Shown piece after piece: positions 17,937 to 25,946 of a stretch of 64,000 nucleotides of DNA (within the stretch, counting starts at the first letter, position 1; the number at the start of each line of letters is the position of its first letter). The notes beneath the pieces are model-generated. The model did no database searches, was not told the DNA's origin, and saw nothing but the letters and a program-made list of their open reading frames with translations. Both the position numbers and the translations under genes were made by a program. The stretch is from Butyrivibrio sp. (lineage in GTDB: Bacteria > Bacillota > Clostridia > Lachnospirales > Lachnospiraceae): the NCBI GenBank assembly GCA_015056495.1, contig SVGC01000017.1, positions 20,858 to 84,857 of the forward strand, read 5' to 3'.

Positions 17937-18776
17937 ATGAAAAAAAGATTTTTTGATACAGCTTCAATTAAAAAACTATATAAAAACAATCCTGATATGG
18001 TCGCAGGAACTATCATCACCAGTATCATCCTGCTCATGGTCATTGTGGGATTTTTCTGGATGCCATATGATCCTACTAAAATGGACGCTTCTGCCAAGCT
18101 TCAGGGAATCTCATTAAAACATATTATGGGAACCGATAACCTTGGAAGAGACGTATTTAGCCGTATTATGTACGGAAGTCGTATCACACTAATAATCGCC
18201 ACGGGAACGGTCCTTATTGGAGCAGGAATCGGCACTATTATAGGTGCTTTTACAGGATACTATGGTGGTATGCTTGATGAGATATTCATGAGGATCATCG
18301 ATGCCCTTTTTGCATTCCCAAGCATATTGCTGGCTCTGGTATTTGTTTCACTTGTAAGCAGCGGTACTTATCAGGTCATCATTGCTCTTGGTATTGCGTT
18401 CATACCTAGTTTTGCCAGGATCGTGCGAAGTGAAGTCCTTAGATGCAAAAATATGGATTACGTGGAATGTGCCAGATTGCAGGGTGTTTCAGACCTCAGG
18501 ATCATTTTTGTGCATATAATGCCTAATACCAAGAGTGTGCTGCTATCATCTATCATGATCGGCTTTAACAATGCAGTGCTTGCTGAGGCAGGTCTCAGCT
18601 ATCTGGGAATAGGTTCTCAGCCTCCATACGCTAGTCTTGGTAATATGCTTTCAAGTGCTCAGACCTATCTGTTTAATGATCCTACCTATGTTTTGTGTCC
18701 TGGTATTGTCATCGTACTGATCGTTTTGGGATTTGCATTCCTGGGCGAAGGTATAAGCAAGGCAAGACATTTATAA
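17937..18776 (+). CDS. ABC transporter permease, DppC/NikC type
   Basis: 279-residue permease of the DppC/OppC/NikC family. N-terminal TM (about 22-42), the HIMGTDNLGRDVFSRIMYGSR motif characteristic of this family, and the BPD_transp_1 domain with EAA loop (VECARLQGVSDLRIIFVHIMPN) and terminal GEGISKARHL. It forms the heterodimeric channel with the preceding permease. Confidence 0.94.
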   Translation: MKKRFFDTASIKKLYKNNPDMVAGTIITSIILLMVIVGFFWMPYDPTKMDASAKLQGISLKHIMGTDNLGRDVFSRIMYGSRITLIIATGTVLIGAGIGTIIGAFTGYYGGMLDEIFMRIIDALFAFPSILLALVFVSLVSSGTYQVIIALGIAFIPSFARIVRSEVLRCKNMDYVECARLQGVSDLRIIFVHIMPNTKSVLLSSIMIGFNNAVLAEAGLSYLGIGSQPPYASLGNMLSSAQTYLFNDPTYVLCPGIVIVLIVLGFAFLGEGISKARHL

Positions 18777-18794
18777 GTTAAGCGGAGTTATAAG

Positions 18795-19601
18795 ATGGAA
18801 AAGATTTTAGAGATCAAAGATCTTCATATAGAATTTCATGACCATGACAGACCGGAAGTTGCTGTGTATGATTTTGACCTGACTCTTAATAAGGGTGAGA
18901 TAGTCGGAATCGTTGGAGAATCAGGCTCCGGTAAGAGTATGAGTGCCCTGGCTATAGCAGGACTTCTCAATCGTAAGTCCCTGACTAAGACAGGAAGCAT
19001 CATTTTTGATGATGTAGACCTATTATCCTGTGACAGAAAGCTCTTGAGGGAATTTCAGGGTGATGAGATATCTATGATATTTCAGGAGCCAATGACTAGC
19101 CTTAATCCTGTTAAAAGAATTGGCTGGCAGGTTGAGGAATCCCTTAGGATACATCATCCTGAGGTAAGTAAGCAGGATAGAAAACTTCGTGCCATAGAGA
19201 TGCTCAGAGCTGTAGAACTCAGAGACCCTGAAGGGGTATATCATATGTACCCACACGAGTTGTCAGGCGGTATGAGGCAGAGAGTCATGATAGCGGCTGC
19301 CATGATCGCAGATCCGCAGATACTTATTGCTGATGAGCCTACCACAGCTCTTGATGTGACAGTACAGGCACAGATAGTTGAGCTTCTTAAAAAACTCAAT
19401 AAGGAAAAAGGCACATCTATTATTTTTATATCTCATGACCTGAGCCTTGTTTCAAGTCTGTGTGACCGTGTTATCGTCATGCAGAAGGGCAATATTGTTG
19501 AGTGTGGCAGTGCAAAAGAAGTTTTTGATAATCCAACGGAAGAGTACACCAAGGCGCTTATAGCAGCTATTCCAAAGATAGACCTTGGCAGTGCAGATTG
19601 A
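18795..19601 (+). CDS. ABC transporter ATP-binding protein, DppD/NikD type
   Basis: 268-residue ATPase. Walker A GESGSGKS (about 38-45), Q-loop IFQEPMTSLNP, signature LSGGMRQR, Walker B LIADEPTTALD, and switch His in FISHDLSLV. It ends soon after the switch region without the 60-residue C-terminal oligopeptide-type extension seen in E. coli DppD/OppD, which is closer to NikD-like lengths. Overlaps no neighbour; the next ATPase starts 25 bp downstream. Confidence 0.93.
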   Translation: MEKILEIKDLHIEFHDHDRPEVAVYDFDLTLNKGEIVGIVGESGSGKSMSALAIAGLLNRKSLTKTGSIIFDDVDLLSCDRKLLREFQGDEISMIFQEPMTSLNPVKRIGWQVEESLRIHHPEVSKQDRKLRAIEMLRAVELRDPEGVYHMYPHELSGGMRQRVMIAAAMIADPQILIADEPTTALDVTVQAQIVELLKKLNKEKGTSIIFISHDLSLVSSLCDRVIVMQKGNIVECGSAKEVFDNPTEEYTKALIAAIPKIDLGSAD

Positions 19602-19626
19602 TTTTTACACAAAAAGGAAGAAAAAT

Positions 19627-20379
19627 ATGGATCAGAACGTGGTACTGAGTGTATCTGATTTAAATGTATATTATAAAAACAGGAAAAAGAAACTGTTTGA
19701 GAGAAATTCCAAGAAACAGGCTCTTTTTGATGTCTCTTTTGACGTGAAAGAGGGAGAAGTGCTGGGAATAGCCGGTGAGTCAGGCTGCGGTAAGTCAACT
19801 CTGGCAAGGGCTATCGTTGGTATCAACAAGGATTATACAGGCACTATCTATCAAAAGTATGATTCACCTCAGATGGTATTCCAGGATCCTTACAGTTCTC
19901 TTAATCCCTCCAAGACTATAGGATGGCTTCTTGAGGAACCTCTTAGAGTTGATAAAAAGAGAAAATGGACTCGTGAAGAGCGACTTGAAAGAGTTAAGGA
20001 GATTATGAAGCAGGTTGAGCTTCCAGAGGAGTTTATTTCCAGATATCCTTCACAGCTTTCCGGCGGTCAGAGACAGAGAGTGTGTATCGGAATGGCCCTT
20101 ATGAAGTCTCCAAAGCTCCTTATTGCTGATGAACCAGTATCAGCTCTTGATGTGACTATTCAGGCCCAGATCATGGAACTGCTGCAGAATCTGCATAAGC
20201 AGTTGGGAATCTCTATCATATTTATTTCCCATGATCTTAGAGTTGTTTATCATATGTGCGACAGAGTAATGGTCATGCAGAAGGGCAGAGCTATAGAACT
20301 GGCTGATACCAAGACTCTTTATACTCATCCGACCCAGGAATACACGATAGAACTATTGCGGGCTGCAGGCATAAGGTAA
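19627..20379 (+). CDS. ABC transporter ATP-binding protein, DppF/NikE type
   Basis: 250-residue ATPase partner. Walker A GESGCGKST, Q-loop VFQDPYSSLNPSKTIGW, signature LSGGQRQR, Walker B LIADEPVSALD, FISHDLRVV. The frame extends upstream to TTG 19585 inside the previous gene, but AAGGAAG at about 19616 points to ATG 19627. Short, without an oligo_HPY-type C-terminal extension. Last gene of the transporter operon; no clear terminator follows. Confidence 0.93.
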   Translation: MDQNVVLSVSDLNVYYKNRKKKLFERNSKKQALFDVSFDVKEGEVLGIAGESGCGKSTLARAIVGINKDYTGTIYQKYDSPQMVFQDPYSSLNPSKTIGWLLEEPLRVDKKRKWTREERLERVKEIMKQVELPEEFISRYPSQLSGGQRQRVCIGMALMKSPKLLIADEPVSALDVTIQAQIMELLQNLHKQLGISIIFISHDLRVVYHMCDRVMVMQKGRAIELADTKTLYTHPTQEYTIELLRAAGIR

Positions 20380-20408
20380 ACTTTTTATAAAATCTTCTCC
20401 TTTAGCAC

Positions 20409-20435
20409 TAAATTATTTCAGATGGTTTCCGATAA
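20409..20435 (+). promoter_or_regulatory. Sigma-28 (SigD/FliA) type promoter
   Basis: TAAA (20409-20412), exactly 15 nt, then TCCGATAA (20428-20435). The established SigD/FliA consensus is TAAA-N15-GCCGATAA, so this matches at all but one position. It lies 60 bp before the start of the next gene and has no competing housekeeping promoter that I can see. Confidence 0.75.
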
Positions 20436-20495
20436 TAAGTGTATAAACCACGAAATAATATGTCCAGACATATGCACTGAAAGGAGAACTTGTAC

Positions 20496-20933
20496 ATGGC
20501 AATAGATAAATTAAATGCTCACTTAAATAGCGGATATGTACAGGATTATTCTAATATAAGAGTGCCAAAGACTCAGGGAGATGCAACAAGCTTACCGGTT
20601 GAGGCTCCTGTAAAAGAACAAAAAGAAGCTAGCCTTCAGCAAAATGCTGCACCAAGTCCTGATGTTCCAGTGAAGCGTAAAGATACACCTATCGAAGAGA
20701 TGAATATTGGTTTTAATGCCAAAGATACATCTTTGATTGGTTTTGGTGGTAATTTTAATATTGCAACAACGGATATGCGTGATGCAATTTCAACTATGCA
20801 GAAGGATCAGGTACTTCATCAGTACCAGTATTTTGTAGGTAATAACCAGGCTGTTAATCGTACTGAAGCTGGTGCAAATGCTGGTGACAACATCGTTTAC
20901 AGCGGCGAAGAAGGTATTGTTTACAGAAAGTAA
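20496..20933 (+). CDS. Uncharacterised protein under a sigma-28-type promoter
   Basis: 145-residue soluble-looking protein with no family I recognise. N-terminus (MAIDKLNAHLNSGYVQ) and a Pro/Gln/Lys-rich low-complexity middle (about 25-70) suggest disorder; the C-terminal half (IGFNAKDTSLIGFGGNF ... DMRDAISTMQKDQVLHQYQYFVG) looks folded with an amphipathic helix. No signal peptide or TM. RBS AAGGAG 9 nt before ATG 20496 (a TTG two codons earlier is less likely). The sigma-28 promoter places it in the motility/flagellar late-gene regulon by inference. Confidence 0.75.
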   Translation: MAIDKLNAHLNSGYVQDYSNIRVPKTQGDATSLPVEAPVKEQKEASLQQNAAPSPDVPVKRKDTPIEEMNIGFNAKDTSLIGFGGNFNIATTDMRDAISTMQKDQVLHQYQYFVGNNQAVNRTEAGANAGDNIVYSGEEGIVYRK

Positions 20934-20949
20934 TTTTATAATGATGCTT

Positions 20950-20984
20950 AACGGGCAGGATCACATCGACCTGCTCGTTTTTTT
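20950..20984 (+). terminator. Terminator after the sigma-28-dependent gene
   Basis: Stem AACGGGCAGG (20950-20959) with CCTGCTCGTT (20970-20979), one G-U pair, followed by TTTTTTT. This makes the preceding gene a one-gene transcript. Confidence 0.85.
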
Positions 20985-21053
20985 ATAGTATAATTCTGAT
21001 ATTGGCTGTCAAAGCCTAATCGATTAAAAAACAGATTTTTGGGGCATAAATTT

Positions 21054-21578
21054 ATGAAACATTATCTTTTTCCTGATGCAACAGCATCATCTGCTTATGA
21101 TATTCCATATGAAAAGTTATACGAGATGGGCTATAGAGGCATCATCTATGATATAGACAACACACTGGTACCTCACGGGGCACCGGCTGATAAGCGTGCG
21201 ATAGAGCATTTTGAGAGACTTAGGGCTATTGGCTTTAAGGCTGTTCTTTTATCAAATAATAAGGAGCCAAGAGTTAAGAGCTTTAACGACCAGGTTGGAG
21301 CTATGTATATCTATAAGGCCGGCAAACCTTCAGTTAAGGGTTATCAGAAGGCTATGGATATGATGGGAACTGATACTTCCAACACTTTTTTTGTAGGAGA
21401 TCAGTTATTTACTGATGTCTGGGGCGCCAAGAGGTGCGGCATCAGGTCATACCTGGTAAAACAGATTGATAAGAAAGAAGAGATACAGATCATCTTAAAG
21501 AGACGTCTTGAGTGGGTGGTTTTGATTTTTTACAGATTACATGTGAAAAAAAGAGGTCAAGAATGGCCACTTTTATGA
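21054..21578 (+). CDS. YqeG family HAD IIIA-type phosphatase
   Basis: HAD-superfamily hydrolase of the YqeG family. The catalytic motif I is YDIDNTLVPHG (DXDXT), followed by motif II LLSNN and motif III/IV FVGDQLFTDVWGA. About 174 residues from ATG 21054; the frame also permits a TTG at 21039. Neither start has a strong RBS. YqeG proteins commonly precede aroE in Lachnospiraceae genomes (general knowledge). Substrate is not known with confidence; some relatives are phosphatidylglycerophosphate phosphatases. Confidence 0.88.
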   Translation: MKHYLFPDATASSAYDIPYEKLYEMGYRGIIYDIDNTLVPHGAPADKRAIEHFERLRAIGFKAVLLSNNKEPRVKSFNDQVGAMYIYKAGKPSVKGYQKAMDMMGTDTSNTFFVGDQLFTDVWGAKRCGIRSYLVKQIDKKEEIQIILKRRLEWVVLIFYRLHVKKRGQEWPLL

Positions 21579-21661
21579 AAAGTCTTTCATTTTCTTTAGA
21601 TTTATTATACACTATGATGTATTAACGTATTAAATTATTGTAATTTGGAGGCAAGATAGGT

Positions 21662-22531
21662 ATGGAAAAGAGAATTTCAGGTCACACAGGATTATTGGCG
21701 CTTATTGGTTCGCCGGTAGGACATTCAGGTTCACCTGCAATGTATAATTATAGTTTTGAAAAACTGGGAATTGATTATGCCTATGTTGCTTTTGATGTAA
21801 AGGAAGCTGATGTGCCAAAGACTCTTGAGGCAATGAAGCTTTTTAATATGCGTGGCATGAACGTTACAATGCCTGATAAGATTGCGGCAGCGAAGTGCGT
21901 AGATGAGCTCTCACCAGCAGCCAGGATCATTGGTGCTGTTAATACGATTGTCAATGATAACGGTAAGCTCACAGGATATATTACTGATGGTGAAGGCTTT
22001 GTAGCCAATCTGAAGGATAATGGCGTAGATATCAAGGGTAAAAAGATGGTTGTCTGCGGCGGTGGCGGTGCAGCAACTGCAATTCAGGTTCAGTGTGCTC
22101 TTGATGGAGCTACTGAGATCAAGATTTTTAATAAGAACGATTCATTTTTCCCTAGAACAGTTGAAACTGCTAAGAAGATCACCGAAGCAGCACCTCAGTG
22201 TGCCGTTTCAGTTCATGATATTGATGATGAACAGGCTTTTAATGCAGCTATCAGAGAATGCGATATATTTGTAAACGGCACTATTGTTGGCATGAAGCCT
22301 ATGGAAGATGTGAGCATCGTTAAGGATCCTTCTGTTTTCAGACCAGGGCTTGTGGTATGCGATGTGGTTTACAATCCAGAAGAGACCAAGATGCTTAAGG
22401 AAGCTAAGGCTGCAGGATGCACTACAATTGGCGGTAAGGGAATGCTGTTATGGCAGGGCGTTGCTGCATTCAAGCTTTATACAGGTCAGGATATGCCTGT
22501 AGAAGAAGTTAAAGAAAAATATTTTTCGTGA
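21662..22531 (+). CDS. aroE: Shikimate dehydrogenase
   Basis: NADPH-dependent reduction of 3-dehydroshikimate to shikimate. 289 residues: N-terminal substrate domain with GSPVGHSGSPAMYNY (shikimate-binding Ser pair), NVTMPDK (catalytic Lys; usual form NVTxPxK), GAVNTIVND; Rossmann domain with CGGGGAATAIQ; C-terminal GKGMLLWQGVAAFKLYTG. RBS TTGGAGG upstream. First of three shikimate genes packed together with aroD and aroK. Confidence 0.96.
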   Translation: MEKRISGHTGLLALIGSPVGHSGSPAMYNYSFEKLGIDYAYVAFDVKEADVPKTLEAMKLFNMRGMNVTMPDKIAAAKCVDELSPAARIIGAVNTIVNDNGKLTGYITDGEGFVANLKDNGVDIKGKKMVVCGGGGAATAIQVQCALDGATEIKIFNKNDSFFPRTVETAKKITEAAPQCAVSVHDIDDEQAFNAAIRECDIFVNGTIVGMKPMEDVSIVKDPSVFRPGLVVCDVVYNPEETKMLKEAKAAGCTTIGGKGMLLWQGVAAFKLYTGQDMPVEEVKEKYFS

Positions 22532-22546
22532 TCGTGGGAGCGTAGT

Positions 22547-23320
22547 ATGGCGGGTGTCGTTGAAATACGTGGAGTAAAGCTTGGGGAAGGAATCCCTAAG
22601 ATATGTGTACCTCTTATTGCTGCGGGGATGGAGGATGTTGCCGGAGCCTGTGAAGGTATACTTGGAGTCTGCTTTGATCTTGTGGAATGGAGAGCAGATC
22701 ATTTTGAAGGGATTTTTGACCGTGAGAGCGTTAAGGTTGCTCTTGGTATCATAAGAGAAAAACTGGGTAACAGACCACTTTTATTTACATTCAGAACTGC
22801 AGAGGAAGGCGGAGAAAAGTCAATTTCTGCTACAGAATATGCGGGGCTTTTGAAGTTCGTATGCAGTCTTGGACTGGTGGATCTTGTTGACGTTGAGATA
22901 TTTAGAGGAGACGATCTGGTATCAGATATCATTTCTTTTGCCCACAGCCAGAATGTCAGGGTCATAGCCTCTAATCATGATTTTCAGAAAACTCCTGCTA
23001 AGGAAGACATAATTGAGAGACTTAAAAAGATGCAGGATATGGATGCGGATATTACTAAGATTGCTGTAATGCCGCAAAATAGAGGGGATGTACTCACTCT
23101 TTTGTCTGCAACAGAAGAAATGAAGCGCTTGTATGCAGACAGACCGCTGGTAACTATGTCCATGGCGGGTGATGGACTTATCAGCAGACTTGCAGGAGAA
23201 GTGTTTGGCTCTGATATGACCTTTGGTATCGGCGACAAGGCTTCTGCACCGGGACAGATCGAGACTGACAAGCTAAAGACTGTACTGGATATCATTCATT
23301 TGGGAATGAAGGGAGTTTGA
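22547..23320 (+). CDS. aroD: Type I 3-dehydroquinate dehydratase
   Basis: Schiff-base dehydratase converting 3-dehydroquinate to 3-dehydroshikimate. 257 residues with DLVEWRADHFE near the N-terminus, the catalytic His in IASNHDFQKTP, Schiff-base Lys in DITKIAVMP, SMAGDGLISR and SAPGQI near the C-terminus, all type I hallmarks. 15 bp downstream of aroE and 3 bp before aroK, so co-transcribed. Confidence 0.96.
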   Translation: MAGVVEIRGVKLGEGIPKICVPLIAAGMEDVAGACEGILGVCFDLVEWRADHFEGIFDRESVKVALGIIREKLGNRPLLFTFRTAEEGGEKSISATEYAGLLKFVCSLGLVDLVDVEIFRGDDLVSDIISFAHSQNVRVIASNHDFQKTPAKEDIIERLKKMQDMDADITKIAVMPQNRGDVLTLLSATEEMKRLYADRPLVTMSMAGDGLISRLAGEVFGSDMTFGIGDKASAPGQIETDKLKTVLDIIHLGMKGV

Positions 23321-23323
23321 TTT

Positions 23324-23839
23324 ATGAAGAAGTTTGATTTTAACATATATCTTATAGGTTTCATGGGTGCCGGAAAGAGCACTATTGCCAAGGCCCTGCA
23401 GTCCAAGCTTGATATGGATGTTGTTGAGATGGATCAGATGATTGTTGACGAGCAGGGTATGGCTATCACTGATATTTTTGAAAAATATGGTGAAGATCAT
23501 TTTAGGGATATCGAGACTGAGACTCTGAAAAAACTGAAGAAAAAGGGCAGTACTATTGTATCCTGTGGTGGCGGCATCGTTGTAAGAGATGAAAATGCAG
23601 GTCTTATGAAAGAGGATGGCAAGGTGATATTCCTCACAGCCAGACCTGAGACTATTCTGGACAGGGTAAAGGATAGCACTGACAGACCAATTCTTAATGG
23701 CAATATGAATGTAGAATTTATCAAAGGTCTGATGGCCAAAAGAAAAGACAAGTACATGGCAGTTGCTGATCATCAGGTGGCTACTGATGGTAAAAACAGC
23801 GATGAGATCAGTGATGAGATCATTGGATTATTGTCTTGA
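23324..23839 (+). CDS. aroK: Shikimate kinase
   Basis: Phosphorylates shikimate at the 3-hydroxyl using ATP. 171 residues, Walker A GFMGAGKST (about 12-20), DMDVVEMDQMI, FRDIETETL and CGGGIV (shikimate-binding Gly motif), and lid region around SDRPIL-type 'TDRPIL'. Standard size. It follows aroD with 3 bp between stop and start. Confidence 0.95.
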   Translation: MKKFDFNIYLIGFMGAGKSTIAKALQSKLDMDVVEMDQMIVDEQGMAITDIFEKYGEDHFRDIETETLKKLKKKGSTIVSCGGGIVVRDENAGLMKEDGKVIFLTARPETILDRVKDSTDRPILNGNMNVEFIKGLMAKRKDKYMAVADHQVATDGKNSDEISDEIIGLLS

Positions 23840-23907
23840 TCGAGTTTTAAAATATACTTTTTTTATGAGTTTTTATGGTCATTTAATGATTGCTTGATAA
23901 AAAGTGC

Positions 23908-23934
23908 TTGAAAAATAAGCCGCTATAGTATAAA
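23908..23934 (+). promoter_or_regulatory. Candidate efp promoter
   Basis: TTGAAA (23908-23913) and TATAAA (23929-23934) with a short 15-bp spacer, 43 bp upstream of efp. Alternative pairings with nearby TTGATA and TATAGT are possible, so the exact boxes are uncertain. Confidence 0.35.
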
Positions 23935-23977
23935 CTAAGTTAGTTGTTTGATGTAAATTTAATTTGGAGGATTTTTT

Positions 23978-24535
23978 ATGATTTCTGCAAGTGATTTCAG
24001 AAATGGTATGACTATCGAGATTGATGGCAATGTATGCCAGATTATCGAATTCCAGCATGTTAAGCCTGGTAAGGGCGCTGCTTTCGTTAGAACAAAGCTG
24101 AAGGATATTATCAATGGTGGTGTAAAGGAAACAACTTTCAGACCAACAGAGAAGTTCCCAGCTGCACGTATTGATAGAAAAGATATGCAGTATCTCTACA
24201 ATGACGGTGAACTTTACAACTTTATGGATACAGAGACATACGAGCAGATCGCTATTGCTCCAGACGTTCTTGGTGATTCTATGAAGTTCGTTAAGGAAGA
24301 AGAGATGGTTAAGGTTATGTCTTATAATGGCAGCGTATTCGCTGTTGAGCCTCCTATCTCAGTTGAACTCGTTATCACAGAGACAGAGCCTGGTTTCAAG
24401 GGCGATACAGCTACAGGTGCTACAAAGCCAGCTATCGTTGAGACAGGTGCTCAGGTTATGGTTCCTCTGTTCATTGAGCAGGGTGAGAAGATTAAGATCG
24501 ATACAAGAACAGGCGAATATACAAGCCGTGCTTAA
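23978..24535 (+). CDS. efp: Translation elongation factor P
   Basis: Relieves ribosome stalling at polyproline. 185 residues, three beta-barrel domains: KOW-like domain with the modifiable Lys loop [10 protein letters not shown] (K32), OB domain II and OB domain III ending with [14 protein letters not shown]32 is the site modified by 5-aminopentanol in Bacillus; no modification enzyme is seen here. RBS TTGGAGG. Usually found next to housekeeping genes in clostridia. Confidence 0.97.
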   Translation: MISASDFRNGMTIEIDGNVCQIIEFQHVKPGKGAAFVRTKLKDIINGGVKETTFRPTEKFPAARIDRKDMQYLYNDGELYNFMDTETYEQIAIAPDVLGDSMKFVKEEEMVKVMSYNGSVFAVEPPISVELVITETEPGFKGDTATGATKPAIVETGAQVMVPLFIEQGEKIKIDTRTGEYTSRA

Positions 24536-24564
24536 TCGTTAACCGCATATTATTTGAATCTTGT

Positions 24565-24603
24565 AAGGCAATAAGGATAGAAATATCTTTGTTGCCTTTT
24601 TTG
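24565..24603 (+). terminator. Terminator after efp
   Basis: Fifteen-bp stem AAGGCAATAAGGATA (24565-24579) with TATCTTTGTTGCCTT (24584-24598; G-U pairs), GAAA tetraloop, followed by T-run. Confidence 0.9.
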
Positions 24604-24735
24604 TTGTCCAAAAAAGAAAAGTGGCCTAAATTAGCATATCAGCACAGCAGAAAATATGTAAAAAATCTGAAATAAATTTAAGATTTTCTTTTGTATTTTA
24701 TTAATTTAATTTTTAGTAAGGAGTTTTATTATTAG

Positions 24736-25629
24736 ATGGATTTAAATAGTTTTTTAGAAGTTGTAAAGGATAATATGCAGTATTTAGTGGGTGATGAGGC
24801 CGAGGTTGAGATCAAGGAGATCAGCAAGAACAATGGCAAGCTCTTCCACAGCATTACAGTTCATGATAAGAAGAGTAATTGTGCTCCATCAATGTATCTC
24901 GATGAAATGTTTGAGAATTACAAGAGAGGAATGAGCATCGAAGAGATAATGGAGACTCTTAGAAAGCTCTATTCTAATAGTCGTATCGATGGCAATATTG
25001 ATATGTCTTTTTTCACTGACTATGAGAGGGTCTCTGAAAAAGTTGTTATCAAGCTCATCAATTATGACAAGAATGTGCAGCTCCTTGAGAGCGTGCCGCA
25101 TCGCAGATATGAAGATCTTGCAATCTGCTATTACTGCGAGATCTCTGATTCGAGGCTTGGAGACGGTCATATTCTGATCAAAAATGAGCATATCAAAACC
25201 TGGGGAGTAGACGAGGAGAGACTTTACGAGGATGCTATGAGAAATTCTCCAAGACTGAATCCTGTGTCTGTCAATTCTCTTATGGATACTGTTGCGGAGC
25301 TTAGCGGAGTAGACGATATTGGCATTGAGGATGACCTGGGCATATTGGTAGTGACTAATGAAAAGAAAGTTCTTGGTGCTGCAACAATCCTGTACCCTGG
25401 CGTATTGCAGGATATTTCAGACAGACTACAGTCAGACCTGTTCATCATTCCTTCATCCGTCCATGAGGTGCTGGTAATGCCTACTAATCTTGGCTATGAT
25501 CCAGATGAGATCAGTAAACTGAAAAATATCGTAGAATGCGTAAATTCTGAGTCAGTAGCTGAAGTGGATCTTTTGTCCTACAATATCTATCTGTATGACA
25601 GAATAACAGGTAAAATTATCCAGAAATAA
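24736..25629 (+). CDS. DUF5688 family protein
   Basis: 297-residue cytoplasmic protein resembling the Lachnospiraceae DUF5688 family (start MDLNSFLEVVKDNM, central RRYEDLAICYYCEI, ILIKNEHIKTWGV, and C-terminal IIPSSVHEVLVMP). No signal peptide or TM. Members often occur in large paralogous sets in these genomes and have no known function; the layout resembles DUF1444-like proteins. Single gene between the efp terminator and tRNA-Arg. Function not assigned. Confidence 0.75.
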   Translation: MDLNSFLEVVKDNMQYLVGDEAEVEIKEISKNNGKLFHSITVHDKKSNCAPSMYLDEMFENYKRGMSIEEIMETLRKLYSNSRIDGNIDMSFFTDYERVSEKVVIKLINYDKNVQLLESVPHRRYEDLAICYYCEISDSRLGDGHILIKNEHIKTWGVDEERLYEDAMRNSPRLNPVSVNSLMDTVAELSGVDDIGIEDDLGILVVTNEKKVLGAATILYPGVLQDISDRLQSDLFIIPSSVHEVLVMPTNLGYDPDEISKLKNIVECVNSESVAEVDLLSYNIYLYDRITGKIIQK

Positions 25630-25771
25630 TGTAAGTCTGTTTTTTAATCATGCAATATAGATGTAATGTGGTTTTAAGCTAATTTTTGTAGACATAGGCA
25701 TACATTTTTGATAGAATATTTCAGTGCGTAATAAAATTGTAACATTTTTGATTTATATGTGCTGAGATATT

Positions 25772-25843
25772 GCACCCGTAGTCTAATGGATAGAACGGAG
25801 GCCTCCGACGCCTTTAATGCAGGTTCGATTCCTGTCGGGTGCA
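25772..25843 (+). tRNA. tRNA-Arg (anticodon CCG)
   Basis: 72-nt cloverleaf: acceptor GCACCCG pairs with CGGGTGC, discriminator A; anticodon stem GAGGC/GCCTT with loop CTCCGAC and anticodon CCG at 25805-25807; T arm GCAGG-TTCGATT-CCTGT. The D stem (GTCT/GAAC) is weak, with one mismatch. CCA is not encoded. A spurious ORF covers this region. Confidence 0.93.
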
Positions 25844-25946
25844 CTCTTCGTAATGAAGATTACGCCAGGCTGCATAGGCTTTACAGCTGGTGGCAAAAAG
25901 ATATCGGATTATCCGATGAAAAAAGTATTACAAGGAAGAGATGGTA

